The notes below the pieces were generated by a model, which was not told the DNA's origin, did no database searches, and worked only from the letters and a program-made list of their open reading frames with translations. Shown here in pieces: positions 25,435 to 36,733 of a stretch of 64,000 nucleotides of DNA. Positions within the stretch are counted from its first letter, which is position 1; each line of letters starts with the position of its first letter. The translations under genes and the position numbers were made by a program. The DNA comes from Lunularia cruciata. Lineage: Eukaryota; Streptophyta; Marchantiopsida; Lunulariales; Lunulariaceae. The stretch is from the NCBI GenBank assembly GCA_948567375.1, contig OX419757.1, forward strand, positions 67,153,836 through 67,217,835, in the 5' to 3' direction.

Positions 25435-26271
25435 CTAAAAACTTGCCAATCTATTAAATGCTTGCACATCTATAGCATCCTTTGGAGTAGGCCAAAGAAT
25501 AATAACTTTGATTTTTTTCCCTTCCATCTTGATCCTCTCTAACAAGATCTTGTGACCCAAGAAGGTAACTTCCTTTTGCCAAAATGCACACTTGGACTTG
25601 TTGCAATAAAACTTTTGTTGACATAGTTGTCTCAAGATTTCTTGCATGTGATTTGCATGTTCTACCTCTGTCTTGCTATAGATTAAGATATCATCCAAGG
25701 ACACCACCACATACTAATCCAATATTCTATCCAACATCTGATGCATCTGATCCATGAAGACTATTGGAGCATTAGTGAGCCCAAAAAGTAGAACTCTCCA
25801 CTCAAAGTGCCCATACCTTGTGCAAAAGGTAGTCTTTTGCATATCTTCTTTATTGATTGGAATCTACTAATAGCTACTTCAAAGGTCCAACTTGGAGAAG
25901 TATCATACTCTACTCAATTGATCTAGAAAATCATCAATTTGAGGCAAAGGATATGCATTCTTTATTGTTTGTTTGTTGAGACCACGGTAATCAATACAAA
26001 AGTAGAGCTCTCCGTCTTTCTTTGGCACAAATATTATCAGTGCTCACCAAGGAGATGTACTATGTAGTTTGAAATCCTTCTCCGACAACTCTATCAATGT
26101 TGTTTGAAGCTTGTCTAATGCCTTTGGTGAGAGTTGATAGATGGATCTACTCACTATAGTACTTCCTAGCCACAACTCAATCTTGAAGTGCATTCTAAGA
26201 TCGGAGGGTAATCCCTTTGATAGATCATCCAAAAATACATCTAAAAACTCTTTAACTATTTGATCAACCAT
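25435..26271 (-). pseudogene. A1 reverse transcriptase relic
   Basis: Two open pieces flank a stop-rich middle. The upstream piece (26271-26044) covers the Asp-Asp-Leu-x-Lys-Gly-Leu-Pro entry and the Tyr-Gln-Leu-Ser-Pro-Lys motif. The downstream piece (25710-25435) has the catalytic box as Ser-Leu-Asp-Asp-Ile-Leu-Ile-Tyr-Ser-Lys-Thr and the Phe-Leu-Gly-His thumb motif. The position before Leu-Asp-Asp is Ser rather than the aromatic residue kept in copy A4. The frame is interrupted, so no activity is expected. Confidence 0.85.
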
Positions 26272-26636
26272 TTCTTGATGAGGCTCCTCCTAGCCCTCCT
26301 CATATTCTCCATTCACAATTGGCTTGATCCACACCACTAAAACAAACTTATCTTCCTCCAAAGCTTACTCTATGGCTACTTCAGTGACAAATTTCCCATC
26401 TGGGGACTTATCTTCCTTCAAAGCTTGCTCTATGGCCTCTTTCTTGATAAATTTCCCATCTTAGGCCTGACTATTTTTAGGTGTCTTACTCAAAAGTGCA
26501 AGACAATCTAATAAGAAATTCTTACCTTGGTGTTGTTCTTGAATTTTTCATCGGTTCCAATCAAATTGAACCTTATGACATTCAAGCCAAGGCAAACCCA
26601 AAATGACATCATAGTGTAGAGGTGCCACTACAAACC

Positions 26637-26843
26637 TCATGCACTCCAAATATTCCTTCCCAATCCTAAATGTAACAAGGTGTGAGGTACAAAATGAAAA
26701 ACCTTTCTACCATCCACCATCATCAATCTACTTCCAATGATTTGCTTGATATGAATATGTAATTCCTTTGCTAATTGCATGGACATGCAATTCTTTAAAC
26801 TCCCAAAATCAATCAAAATCCTACAACTATGATCAAATATCAT
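26637..26843 (-). pseudogene. A1 aspartic protease relic
   Basis: The frame matches the protease of copy A4, but the active-site triad Asp-Ser-Gly reads Asp-Phe-Gly, a change that would disable the flap-dimer active site. Downstream, the Ile-Leu-Gly-Leu-Pro-Trp-Leu motif is recognisable only across a stop (about 26590). Confidence 0.75.
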
Positions 26844-26999
26844 ACCTTACAAGTGAAGCAAACTTGCATAGGTCAAGCCTTCAATCCTATTGGATCTAAT
26901 CAAGTTCCTAGTAGGTAACTCAAAATCTCCCATTGGTATTCCTTGTTCCCTTGATCATTCTGCTCCAAAAATTCCATTTGGGTGATTTGTCAAGGTCAT

Positions 27000-27900
27000 G
27001 CACTCTTGAGTGGACATTTAGTATGTGATGTCCAATTTGGCAATAATAAAAAAACCACCATTTTGTCATAATTTTTCTCAGTCTGTAGTGCTAAGTGATC
27101 ACGTTGAATGGCATAAATATCCATTAGTGTTGGCTCCTCCACTTGTGTGTAGTGTATTGGTAGGTTTTGTGGAGGTCAAGGTCAAGACCAAGTTGTTGCA
27201 ACCAAGGAATCAAAGCATCCTGCCTACTACATGGCTTTCTCCAAGTGTTTTTGGCTCTCAAATAGTCATCTCTAATTTGGTTCATGACTTCAAGCTCCAT
27301 ACAAATTGATCAAGAGCTTCACCTCCCAATAAATCTAGAATTTGCATGATGGTGTTCTAGAATTGCGTAATGTAACTTTTACAAAGCCAATCTGCTTCAA
27401 CTTTGCTAACCTATCTTGTGTAGCTTGTGTAGCTTGTGTGGCATTTATAGCTTGGAATTGAGTAATTATTGCACTCTTGAATTCTACCCATGTCAAGATT
27501 GATGCAACAAATTTTCATTTAGCTCGCTCTACTTGAAACTGCCACCATAGCTTTGCTACTCCATGCAATTGGTTGGAAGCCAAGAGAATCTATTTCTGAT
27601 CATCTTGAAGATTATGTAGCTTCAAAATAATGTTTGTAGTCAAACACAAATTCTCCATTGCACCCCAAGAGATTCTTGCCTTTAAATACCTTGGGCTTTG
27701 GAAATGGGCTTTGCTCTTCCTCTTCTTAAAATGGTGCTCTCTCTACATGCTCCTATCATTGATGGTCTTACTCTTCCAATGTGCTTGATCTGTTGCTGCA
27801 TAGTAATGATAACCTTTGGCATTACCGCCATGCTTACTACTCTATCACACTACCCCCAATTTATCTAAATTAACATGTAGAAGTAACATGTCTACCATTC
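27000..27900 (-). pseudogene. A1 gag relic
   Basis: Aligns by eye with the gag of copy A4 in inverse orientation: the Trp-Trp core (near 27540), the Phe-Gln-Ala-Ile-Asn segment (near 27450) and the coiled region before the zinc knuckle. The knuckle itself (about 27050) has lost its first two Cys codons to TTT and ATT. Multiple stops throughout. Confidence 0.7.
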
Positions 27901-28070
27901 TCCATAAGTTACAACTAGAAGTACCAAGGATTCCTTGGACAAGATGATCACATTCAAAAAAAATTGCCCAAAGCGTGAGATGATTAATTGTATGAAATGA
28001 TGTTTGGGTAGTACACAAAAAAAATATCCTAATGGTTTGGTGGTCCATAAATTCCCTTCATCCTTTTCTT

Positions 28071-28082
28071 GCTCTGATACCA
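28071..28082 (-). other. A1 primer-binding site
   Basis: The minus strand reads TGGTATCAGAGC, the exact complement of the 3' end of plant initiator methionine tRNA, two bases inside the LTR end. It fixes the orientation of A1. Confidence 0.9.
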
Positions 28083-28083
28083 A

Positions 28084-28435
28084 TGTAAAAGACAGAGAGC
28101 AAGGAGAGAATGAGGAGAATGAAAGATCACATTGGGACACTTGAATGAGTGAAAAATTCCAAATGCCTAGCATGCTTGAGCTTTGGTATTTATAGGGAGC
28201 ATACAAGGCTCTTGAGAAGCTTCTCAACAAATTTCCTAGAGCTGCTTTCTTGAAGTGCAAGCCAAGTTAACCAGGAAGCTTCCTCTTTAAAATCACCACT
28301 TAGCATGCACTTTACCCAATACTTAGAGGGTGCCAAGTAGCTTCCTAGATACTTCTAGAATATTCTTGGCTAATTTGGCCTATTTGCTACTTCATTAGCC
28401 TTGACTAACTCATTGGTAAACTCCATTTTGTTACA
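28084..28435 (-). repeat. A1 5' LTR
   Basis: 352 bp, starting TGTAACAAAATGGAG and ending TCTTTTACA on the minus strand, with the TG...CA ends seen in the other copies. It is shorter than the A2 and A4 LTRs because it has fewer of the GAAGCTTC-containing internal repeats. A TATA-like CTATAAATACC lies near 28190. Confidence 0.88.
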
Positions 28436-31400
28436 CCAACCATGTTGGTAGTAAAGATAAGCAAGAGACCATTAGAACAACCACAAAATGAAATGCAACT
28501 TGCCAAGGATCCACCAACCTCCTTAAGCTCTCTAAAGATGGATACCCTAGAGATATTGAAAGCATCCTCAACATCCACTTGTAGGATGACCCACTTTGGT
28601 TAGATATCTAAGAGTCCCTAATGCCTAGCAATATAACCTCACAACCCCAAAGTGTACCTACTCTAAATTTATGTGTACCAAGGTGCTCTCAAAGTGAGAT
28701 TGATGGTAAAGGACAATTGTGTAGCTAACCAAGCAAATAAAGGTCTCTCCATGGCAAGAATTTGACTAGCACCTAACACCCAACTAACTAACATAGGAAT
28801 ATGTCCCCTTGCTATTGATGTAGCCGCCTAAAACAACACGATAAATCCATTTTAAGGATCATTTGTCTGAAAGCAATCTCTAAGATGTTCATATGCCATC
28901 CCTAACAAGCCTCTTGGGGAGAGGCAAAAGGACTTAGGTTGATCATTTAAGACCTCTAATGGTACTCCCCTCTCATGCCATAGGATGTAGTAAGCATAGG
29001 GAAGAGATAGTCTCATCAATGGGATCAGCCATAAACAAATGGTGTATTGCTTGTGTTGCTCTACTAAACTCTTCCTCTTGTCCTACAACATCATAATCAA
29101 GTGGAATTTGTAGTATCCTGTGGCAAAACCTATCTCCTAAATGTGCAATCCCAATCTCTAACTTGGAATCAATGAAATCTAGTAGCCACCTCTCTATGCA
29201 CCACACGTCCTCCTCTAGCATAACAAAGGCACCATCAAGGAAGTAAGAGGAATAAGAACCATGTTAACTAATCCAAGAGATCCCATGTCAAATAATGAAG
29301 TGGTAGGTGAAAAGCGTGTCTAGCCTCATCATGGAGTGTACAAGATAGCCTATGGAATAGATGTGGATATGAAAAACTAATCCTAAATAACCCCAAGATA
29401 CAACCCGCTTGAGAATAATATAAGTTTGTCCTTTTTCTTCCATAATTTAATCTATAACGTCTAAAAATGAAAATCAGGTGAAGGTAAAAAATTAATTTCC
29501 ACTTAGCTCTTATTTACAATATACAATCTAAATCAACTAAAAATAGAGATAAATTAGCTTAAAATTAAAACATTAAAAGCATAACATTTCTTTGCATACT
29601 ATAAAAGGAGTGATACATCATATGCATAAAACATAACAATATGTATAAAATTTTTAGTCTAGAACTACAATTCACCAAAAAATTGATCAATAATATTTAT
29701 TAACCATCAATTTTTTGTAGCTTAAGAGGTAAAAAGCTATTGAATTGACTTCTTGATAACAATAAAAAAATGAATTTTTGTTTTTTTAATTTTTTGTTTA
29801 AAGGACTTCACAAAATTTATTATAAAAAAAACATATGGATAAAATTTAAGGGATGAAAATTTTCAAATTTACATTTTGAACTATCAAGGTTTTCTATAAC
29901 ACCATCAATTGTCTCAAGATATTCTAAAGTACCTGGTTCTCTATTACATAATAGATTGGAAACTTCTCTTTCATAACTAAAAGCTATCTTTGATCAATTT
30001 ACAAGTCAAAATTCTCAATTATTGCTCTCCTATAAGCATAAAATGATAAGCTAGCATATTCATCTTAGAGATATTCAATATTTGTTCAATGTTTGTATTA
30101 ACCTCCTAATACCACTCCATTTGGATATAAGATATGAGCAAGGAATCATCTATTTTCATTAGTCTAGCATATGGTTTTAATATATACTATAAAACAAAAA
30201 ATTTGAGAACTTGTCACCATCTTTTCTTTAATAAGTTACTTCACTTAATCAAAATAACCAAAATTCATCCAATGAAATTTTTTCTCTATGTCCATGTCTC
30301 TCCTCTCTCTCTTTCATTTGGAGCTTGAATTGGTGGTTGAGTATGATATAATTAAACTTTAGTCTAATGAAAATAGATGATTTAACTAAGAATTCATGTT
30401 CTATGTTTCATCTAGTATCAAAAAATCTAAATTTTAGATAATATCGTACCTTTATAGGATTTATTAAAATAATCAAGTTGAAATAATTTTCTTGTCTTAA
30501 GTGCCTGCTTATATATTTGAAATTTGCTCAATTGAATCGTAGTTGTATCAAACTAAGATAAAACCATGACTTCTTTTCTTGAAAATCCCCATATCGGCTA
30601 GTGGGAGAAATAGCCTAAGAAGATGTAACTTTTATTTTCTAATAAAAATTTTACAGAATTTTATATGTATTGATGATAATAAAAATGACAATAATTCTCA
30701 ATCTTGTATTGCTCTTTATACTCTTGTAAACAAGGAAAATTCAAGAGTGTGATAAAGATAAGAACACCAACAATATACACTCTAACTTGAAAGTTCTTAT
30801 TGATGTTGTTAGGAGGAGTAGTGGTTCTTGGCTAAATCTTGCCTATCTATCTATATATTCCTAGATTTTTATTTACCTTGAATAAAAGTTTTCAGTGGTG
30901 CTCAATCAACTTGGCTCTTTCTTCCATTACTTTCTTGTAATGTATGAAAAGCTACAATTTGCACCTTCTTCAAGAAAAGGAGCGTAATGACTTAGTGTCA
31001 ACCAAAACATAGTAAAGTTATAAGAACCTGTTGTTCACTTTGACATACAAGTTGAAAATGAGTACACGATGAAAGAAAGTGTCACAAATGGTAATTCTTC
31101 ATAATTTCTTGTTTAGCTTCTTGGGCACAAATCACTTTATGAAAATAGAGTAGTATCTCTCTTGTGCTACACTATGCAAAAGGGAAACCAAAAATCACTT
31201 TCTTGATAGATCAACTCCAAATTATTCCTGAAAATGATGGTTCATTCATCATGAAAATCATGTTGCTTTGCACTTTACTCTTGGGTGAAAGCATGATTGT
31301 GTGGATGGTTGTGAACTATTGATCATTGTTAATGCTCCAGTTTTTACTTTGCATCATGATAGTCATGAATGCCCCAAAATATCATTAACACCACAAGTGT

Positions 31401-33779
31401 TGTGTGCACAACAATGGCAATTTCTTCTTCTTGAGTAGTTTCACCACAAAGGTCCTATCACTTTGATGACTACGACCATAGTGAATGAATACTTCCAAAA
31501 AGATGCAATCTTAAAGGAGTTGTAGATTGATCATATGACCTAGCTTTTTATTATCATGGTACTTCACAATGCTCTTAATCTTTTTGAGCCACTCACCACA
31601 TCACCTTGATTCTTCAGAACCTTGGAGATCCAACACTCTAGACAAGTGCAAATAACTCTACTCACTTCAACACTCACATTCTTACTTCAAGTTCCTCACC
31701 ACTACTCAACCAAGCAAATATACCCATCACACAAATTGCAAAAAATACACATAGAAGATCATAGAGGCATTGGAGTATAAACTTTGTTGGCCAAGAATTT
31801 ATTAATTGAATAAATAACCAAATGAACTTGGTTAAAATTAGGCCAAAGCCCTTCGTATTGTTCCTACTCTCACATGGAGGAAATCTAATGGCTATGATTT
31901 ACCTAAAATATTATTATTACATATACATCACTCATTACTAATCTTATATAATTATCTTATTCTTATCTTATCTTATCTTATCTTAATTAAGAATTTCTTA
32001 GGTGGCAATGCCAGATTAGCTCCTCAATTTGTCTTCAAATTATATTTTTCCTTTGGCTACTGAATTGCTAAAATGGGAGCTTAATCCCATTTCACCTCTT
32101 ATATTTTATGTTTGGTGGTGTCTTCTCACTCTCTTGTTGTATTACATGGTTGCCCTACCCCATTTCCAAGTCTATTACGAAGTGTATACCAAGAATATTA
32201 GCAAAAATACTTTATTTCCCAATTTGAGAATTTAATGGATCTATATCATTTTTGGTAAAATGTATGATTGTTAGAGGAAATCTGGTTTTGAAGTAATTAC
32301 AAAGTGACTAGCAAAACGTAATATACTTATATTGAATTGACTCACATTTTCCACCATCCATGTGGATGAGAAAGGAACTAGAATACAGAATTTGTGCAGA
32401 AAGCTAAATATTCTCAAATCCAAATAAAATCCTATGTTCTCCTACAAGAATATAGTAAATCTTTAAGCAAAGGAACCGTTAATGAACTTATGACTTTTCT
32501 TATGAATGTGGGAGAAAGCAAGTTGAAGGTAGATCATGTGTTTTTATTAGCTCCTTCACCATGAATTTGATGGTATCAATTTTTGGATCATGAATATGTA
32601 GATCAAATGTTTTAGAAATTGTTACAAATTGCCAATTTTGAATTGATTCTTTTTGCATAAGTTCCACTTAATTTGAATTTAGAAGAAGTTATAGTTATGT
32701 GGAATTTTTGCTCAAACTATATAAAAAGGAAGTTTAAAATTTCATTTCTATATTACTTTCATTTTCTCACTCTTGGTACCTCTCTTCAATTTCTTATTAT
32801 TTTCTTGGAGTTTTATTAATTTTAAGTAAATATTTATAAAAATATTTCTTATTTTTGTACTTAATCTTGTTCAAAAATTTATCTTTTTTTAACCTATTGC
32901 TTTTGATTTTTCTAAATGGTGAAATCTACTTCTCCTTCCTCCTTATTCTATAATAATATGATTATCAAGGTGATGCATTCATCTTGAATTGGAGGGGAGG
33001 ATTTCTAATGGTGCTCTAGCAAATACATCCACCTACTTTTATGAAAATTGGCCTAAGGAATAAATATGATAGTATAGATTTGGATAAGAGTGAAAATTTT
33101 CAAAACCCATTGCAACAAGAGATAAAAATAATGATCCATTTTGAAATCATATTATTTGAAAATAAATATTGAGGTATTATTTTTAAATATAAGCTACATT
33201 ATGAAGCTACAAATACAAATTATTGGTTGATAAAATATATCTTTTATGCACTTTAGATATAGTTTATTCCTTCATTTAATAATAAAGATACTTAAACACT
33301 CAAGCTAAAACTAGCAACCCTCAATATGTAAATATTTAGGTAAATTAGGAAAGAAAAAGCTTTGATTGCAATTATAAACACATAAAAAAATATTTTCTAG
33401 ACATTTAATTATGTTTGATTCAAGACAAGAAAGAACTCAATCATGATTTTAGAATCATAGAGTTTTTAGTGCATTTTTTTAAATATGAGATGATAAATAG
33501 ATTATGATTACACTTGAGTTTATAAATAAATAAATAAATATATATATAATTTTGTGTATTGACCATTAGAATATATTTAACCATATAAAAATCCATTTTG
33601 ATATTTTATGAATTGTTGAAGTTGATGATAAACTTTAAGAGTATTTTTAGTCCATTTCTCTCTAGATTTATGGTGTATTTATGTAATTTATCTTAGTCTC
33701 AATCTTAATGAAACCTTAATCCAAGTAAAAATGACTCAAAAAAGATTTTGAACTAGAAGAGAAGAGAGATATAATAGTG
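28436..33779. other. Long AT-rich interval, no recognised element
   Basis: No convincing gene. The minus frame 28973-29221 (82 codons) looks non-random but matches nothing known, and downstream continuation meets stops at about the chance rate. From 29400 on the DNA is very AT-rich with poly-A and poly-T runs. Simple repeats include (TCTTA)5 at 31961-31985 and an AAAT/AT run near 33524-33550. Confidence 0.4.
31961..31985. repeat. (TCTTA)5 microsatellite
   Basis: Five perfect TCTTA units preceded by two imperfect ones in AT-rich DNA. Confidence 0.9.
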
Positions 33780-33960
33780 AACATTAATGGAGTTTAGCAA
33801 GATTACCATTATCATGATCTCACCTTTCAAATTGGTGATAAGGTCATGCTCTCCTCTAATAATCTAATTCTTCCACTTGAAACCCAAGTTTATAAATTTG
33901 CTCCTAATTGGATAGGACCCTTTGATGTCACCCAAATCATTTTTCCTATTGCTTATCAAC

Positions 33961-33990
33961 TTGCCTTGCCTTGCCTTGCCTTGCCTTGCA
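33961..33990 (+). repeat. (TTGCC)5 expansion inside A2
   Basis: Five TTGCC units plus one TTGCA sit where A4 has only two TTGCC units followed by TTGTC (58973-58987). The array has therefore expanded, or contracted in A4, since the copies separated. Confidence 0.9.
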
Positions 33991-34321
33991 TTGTCACATG
34001 CGCATCCACTCTATATTTCATATTTTCAAGTTGAAACCCTTTGTTCCTAATCCATCTTTTTTTTTCTTGTATCTAACATCCTCCTCCTCCTCCCCTCCCT
34101 ATCAATGACCATGAGGAGGTATGAAGTTGATTGTATCCTTGCGTGTCACTACATTCAACGAGGGCATTGACAACATACATAGTACAATGTCCTCTAAAAG
34201 GGTATCCTCTTCATGATGCCACTTGAGATCCTCTTTCTCACCTCTAGAATGCACAAATGGCCATCTAGGAGTTTGAAGCTTAATAGTGACGAGGACATCA
34301 CCAACTAGCGATGGGGGAATA

Positions 34322-34828
34322 TGTAACAATGTGGAGTTTACCAATGAGTTAGTCAAGGCTAATGAAGTAGCAAATAAGCCAAATCAGCCTAGAATATTCT
34401 AGAAGTATCAAGAAAGCTACCTAGCACTTTCCAAGTTTTGGGTAACATGCATACCAAGGAGTGATTTCTAGGAAGAAGCTTCTTGAGAAGCTTCCTGGCT
34501 AACTTAGCTTGCATCTCAAGTAGATAGCTTCTTGGGAAGCTTCCAACTAGCTTAGTTTGCACACCAAGTAGATGACTTCTAGAAGGAAGCTTCTTGAGAA
34601 GCTTCTTGGTTAACTGGCTTGCACTCCAAGAAAATTGGCATTAGGAAAATTGACTTTAGGAAAATTGGCTTTAAGAAGCTTCTTGTGAAACTTCTCAAGA
34701 ACCTTGTATGCTCTCTATAAATACCCAAAGCCCAAGCTCATGCTAGCTATTCAGAGTTTTCACTCATTCAAATGTCTTAATGTTATCTTCCATTCTCCTA
34801 TTTCTCTCCTTTGTGTAAGTCTTTTATA
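34322..34828 (+). repeat. A2 3' LTR
   Basis: About 507 bp, starting TGTAACAATGTGGAG after the purine run GATGGGGGAATA. The U3 part has at least four copies of a ~55-bp unit built on GAAGCTTC words and TTAGCTTGCA. A TATA-like CTATAAATACC lies near 34716. The end is altered: TCTTTTATA replaces the TCTTTTACA of other copies. Confidence 0.85.
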
Positions 34829-34839
34829 GTTGGTCACAA

Positions 34840-36675
34840 GAAGGAGTCACCATATTGGAGTCAATTGTTAGTACACAACAAGGAGATCCTTTGGGGGAAC
34901 TTTTGTTTGCCATGGTTCACTTCACAACTCTCTTATTTACTATTTTGGCCATGCTAGGTTGTGTATTTCCTTCCTTGGCAAATGATAATAGGTTGTGGTC
35001 CCCATAGATCTGATTAGGTAGGCCTTTGATCACTTGACTACCAAGCTACATCTTGTAGGCTTTAGACTCAAGGTGTCAAAATGCAGAGTATGGTCTTCTT
35101 TATGTATCCCTCCCCACCTTGAGCTTCCAAAGGAGTATGTGACATCTACAAATGGACTACATATTCTTGGAGTGCCAATAGGACCTGAGGATTTTATCAT
35201 ATGCTTCTTAGACACGGCTCCATAAAAGAATATTCTACATGTAGATGACTTCCTCTATTAGGAGATCTGCAAGTGGCATTTGGTATACTCTCCTCTAGTA
35301 TTACCCATTGATTGACTTACCTTCTCTACATGATTCTCCCTTCTTTGACTTTCCTATCATGTCTGAGAGCTGTTGGTAGGAGGATTATGGGAGTCTTTGG
35401 TCATATCATTTGGCATGTAGAAAATCATCTCTACTGATATTTTGTGGAGTGGTATGCCTATTATCTATGGCATTATTTATAGCATTTTTGGGTAATTGAG
35501 TTCTCTCGGCACCCCTACTTTCTTCCCATTTTGTGCTTATTGATAAGCTAATTTTGGAGACATATGTGACCAAGGGATCCTTTTCTCTCCAAGTGTTATA
35601 GTGGCAGATGAGAGGTAGTCTATCCCCTCGGAGATAGGAAGACCTTCCATCTTTGCTTCACTACTGTCAAATTGGACCAAAGGGTTGCAATCTTCCTTGA
35701 TGGAGCAATAGTATCAATATATGCTACATTCTCTCTTAGTTTACTTGTATATTCCTTGGTCACTAGAGCACATCTTTGCTCTTGCTTGGACAAGGGTGCA
35801 AGCTCTTGGATCCTAGCTTGACCATGCATTAGGGGATTTTGACTTGCACTTGCACTAGCCACCTTCTTTACAATGATGAGGTTTTGCCTAAGTTTGTTCC
35901 ACATGTATGTGCCTTTGTTACTCTCTTGTGAGTGTGGTTCTACGCTAGATGCAATAGCGGTCCATATGACATGGTCTCCTTTTGGAGGACAGAGGATAGC
36001 TACCCATGATTTCATCAAGGATATAGTGTTTGCTATGGCATGAGAGAGTGGATACCTTGCTTGGAGAGAGCATTTGTATGTTTTGCAAACAACATGTGTC
36101 AAAGTAGACTTATGCTTGGTTTGAGATGATCAGGTGATAGTGGCAAATGTTGCAGTTATATACCTTATGCGTGATGTAGTTTTGGAGGGAGTGATTACTT
36201 ATCCTTGGATGGGTGGCAAGCAAAGCAGCGGCACGCAAGGTCTCCAATATAAGGGGTATGTAGGGAGGTCACTTCTTTGCTCCTCTAGCCTTGGCGTTAT
36301 ATGGAGCAATGGACACAATGTTTGACACATTTTTCAAGGAGTGAACAAGAGCTTATCATATTAGACATCAAGGGGTACCACTCTCACTCTCATACTTTGT
36401 AGCATACCTTAGACAGTGTGTGTCCATTGCTCTATAGAGAGCATTTGGTGCAATCCATAGGAAACTAATCACACTAGGTGATGCTTCTTTGGATGCTCTA
36501 GTAGTTTGTAGACCTTACTACTTGCATAGCTCAGATATCTTAGGTGCAATAGGGCAGATTTTTCATATCAATACTATTGGGGCCTAGCTCCATTTTACCT
36601 CTTTTGTCTCTCCCTTGTATAGCTTGATGGGGTCTTCGCATCCTTCATGTGTTCTACATGGTCGCCTTTTTCCTA

Positions 36676-36684
<9 letters not shown>
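34840..36684 (+). pseudogene. LINE-like reverse transcriptase relic
   Basis: The plus strand gives the non-LTR reverse-transcriptase phrase Thr-Gln-Gln-Gly-Asp-Pro-Leu-Gly (34871-34896), then Phe-Pro-Ser-Leu-Ala-Asn-Asp-Asn (34962-34989), where the catalytic Ala-Asp-Asp box of this family reads Ala-Asn-Asp. An open stretch follows (35034-35225) with Val-Gly, Lys-Val-Ser-Lys-Cys and Ile-Leu-Gly-Val-Pro-Ile-Gly. A long decayed middle leads to a recognisable end of the frame (36440-36590) with Leu-Gly-Asp-Ala-Ser-Leu-Asp and Ser-Asp-Ile-Leu-Gly-Ala. No endonuclease domain is seen, so the copy is 5'-truncated; it starts directly at the A2 LTR end. The sequence finishes in a (TA)n tail. The many stops and the lost Asp mean it is dead. 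Confidence 0.7.

Positions 36685-36731
<47 letters not shown>
36685..36731 (+). repeat. (TA)n tail of the LINE-like element
   Basis: About 47 bp of uninterrupted AT dinucleotides directly after the LINE-like 3' untranslated region. Short-repeat tails are a known end type for non-LTR retrotransposons, so it may be the original tail rather than an unrelated microsatellite. Confidence 0.8.

Positions 36732-36733
<2 letters not shown>

Larger units (their letters stand above)
23872..28435 (-). mobile_element. Chromovirus copy A1, 5'-complete, 3'-truncated
   Basis: A Ty3/Gypsy element on the minus strand. In element order it has an LTR (28435-28084), a perfect initiator-Met tRNA primer site (28082-28071), gag (about 27900-27000), protease (26843-26637), reverse transcriptase (26271-25435), RNase H (about 25430-24700) and integrase (24680-23990). 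Homology with copy A4 stops at about 23872 inside the region between the integrase core and the chromodomain, so the chromodomain and 3' LTR are missing. All domains carry stops or frameshifts and nothing is expressed as an intact polyprotein. Confidence 0.9.
33780..34828 (+). mobile_element. Chromovirus copy A2, 3' end only
   Basis: Matches the region of A4 from the post-integrase linker to the end of the 3' LTR. The linker is recognisable by Leu-Asn/Thr-Gln-Val-Tyr and Trp-Ile-Gly-Pro-Phe-Asp-Val-Thr-Gln-Ile (33846-34034), and the chromodomain by Glu-Val-Asp near 34120 followed by decay. The 3' LTR is 34322-34828. No gag, protease or polymerase is present. The downstream end abuts a LINE-like reverse transcriptase sequence. 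Confidence 0.85.

Noticed and set aside
28973..29221. Decayed gene continuing on the minus strand below 28973
   Set aside because: The downstream frame meets stops at about the random rate, so continuity cannot be claimed.
35620..36102. 160-codon minus-strand frame, among the longest in the window
   Set aside because: It runs antisense to the decayed middle of the LINE-like element and has no recognisable motif; the sense strand has family-specific motifs on both sides.
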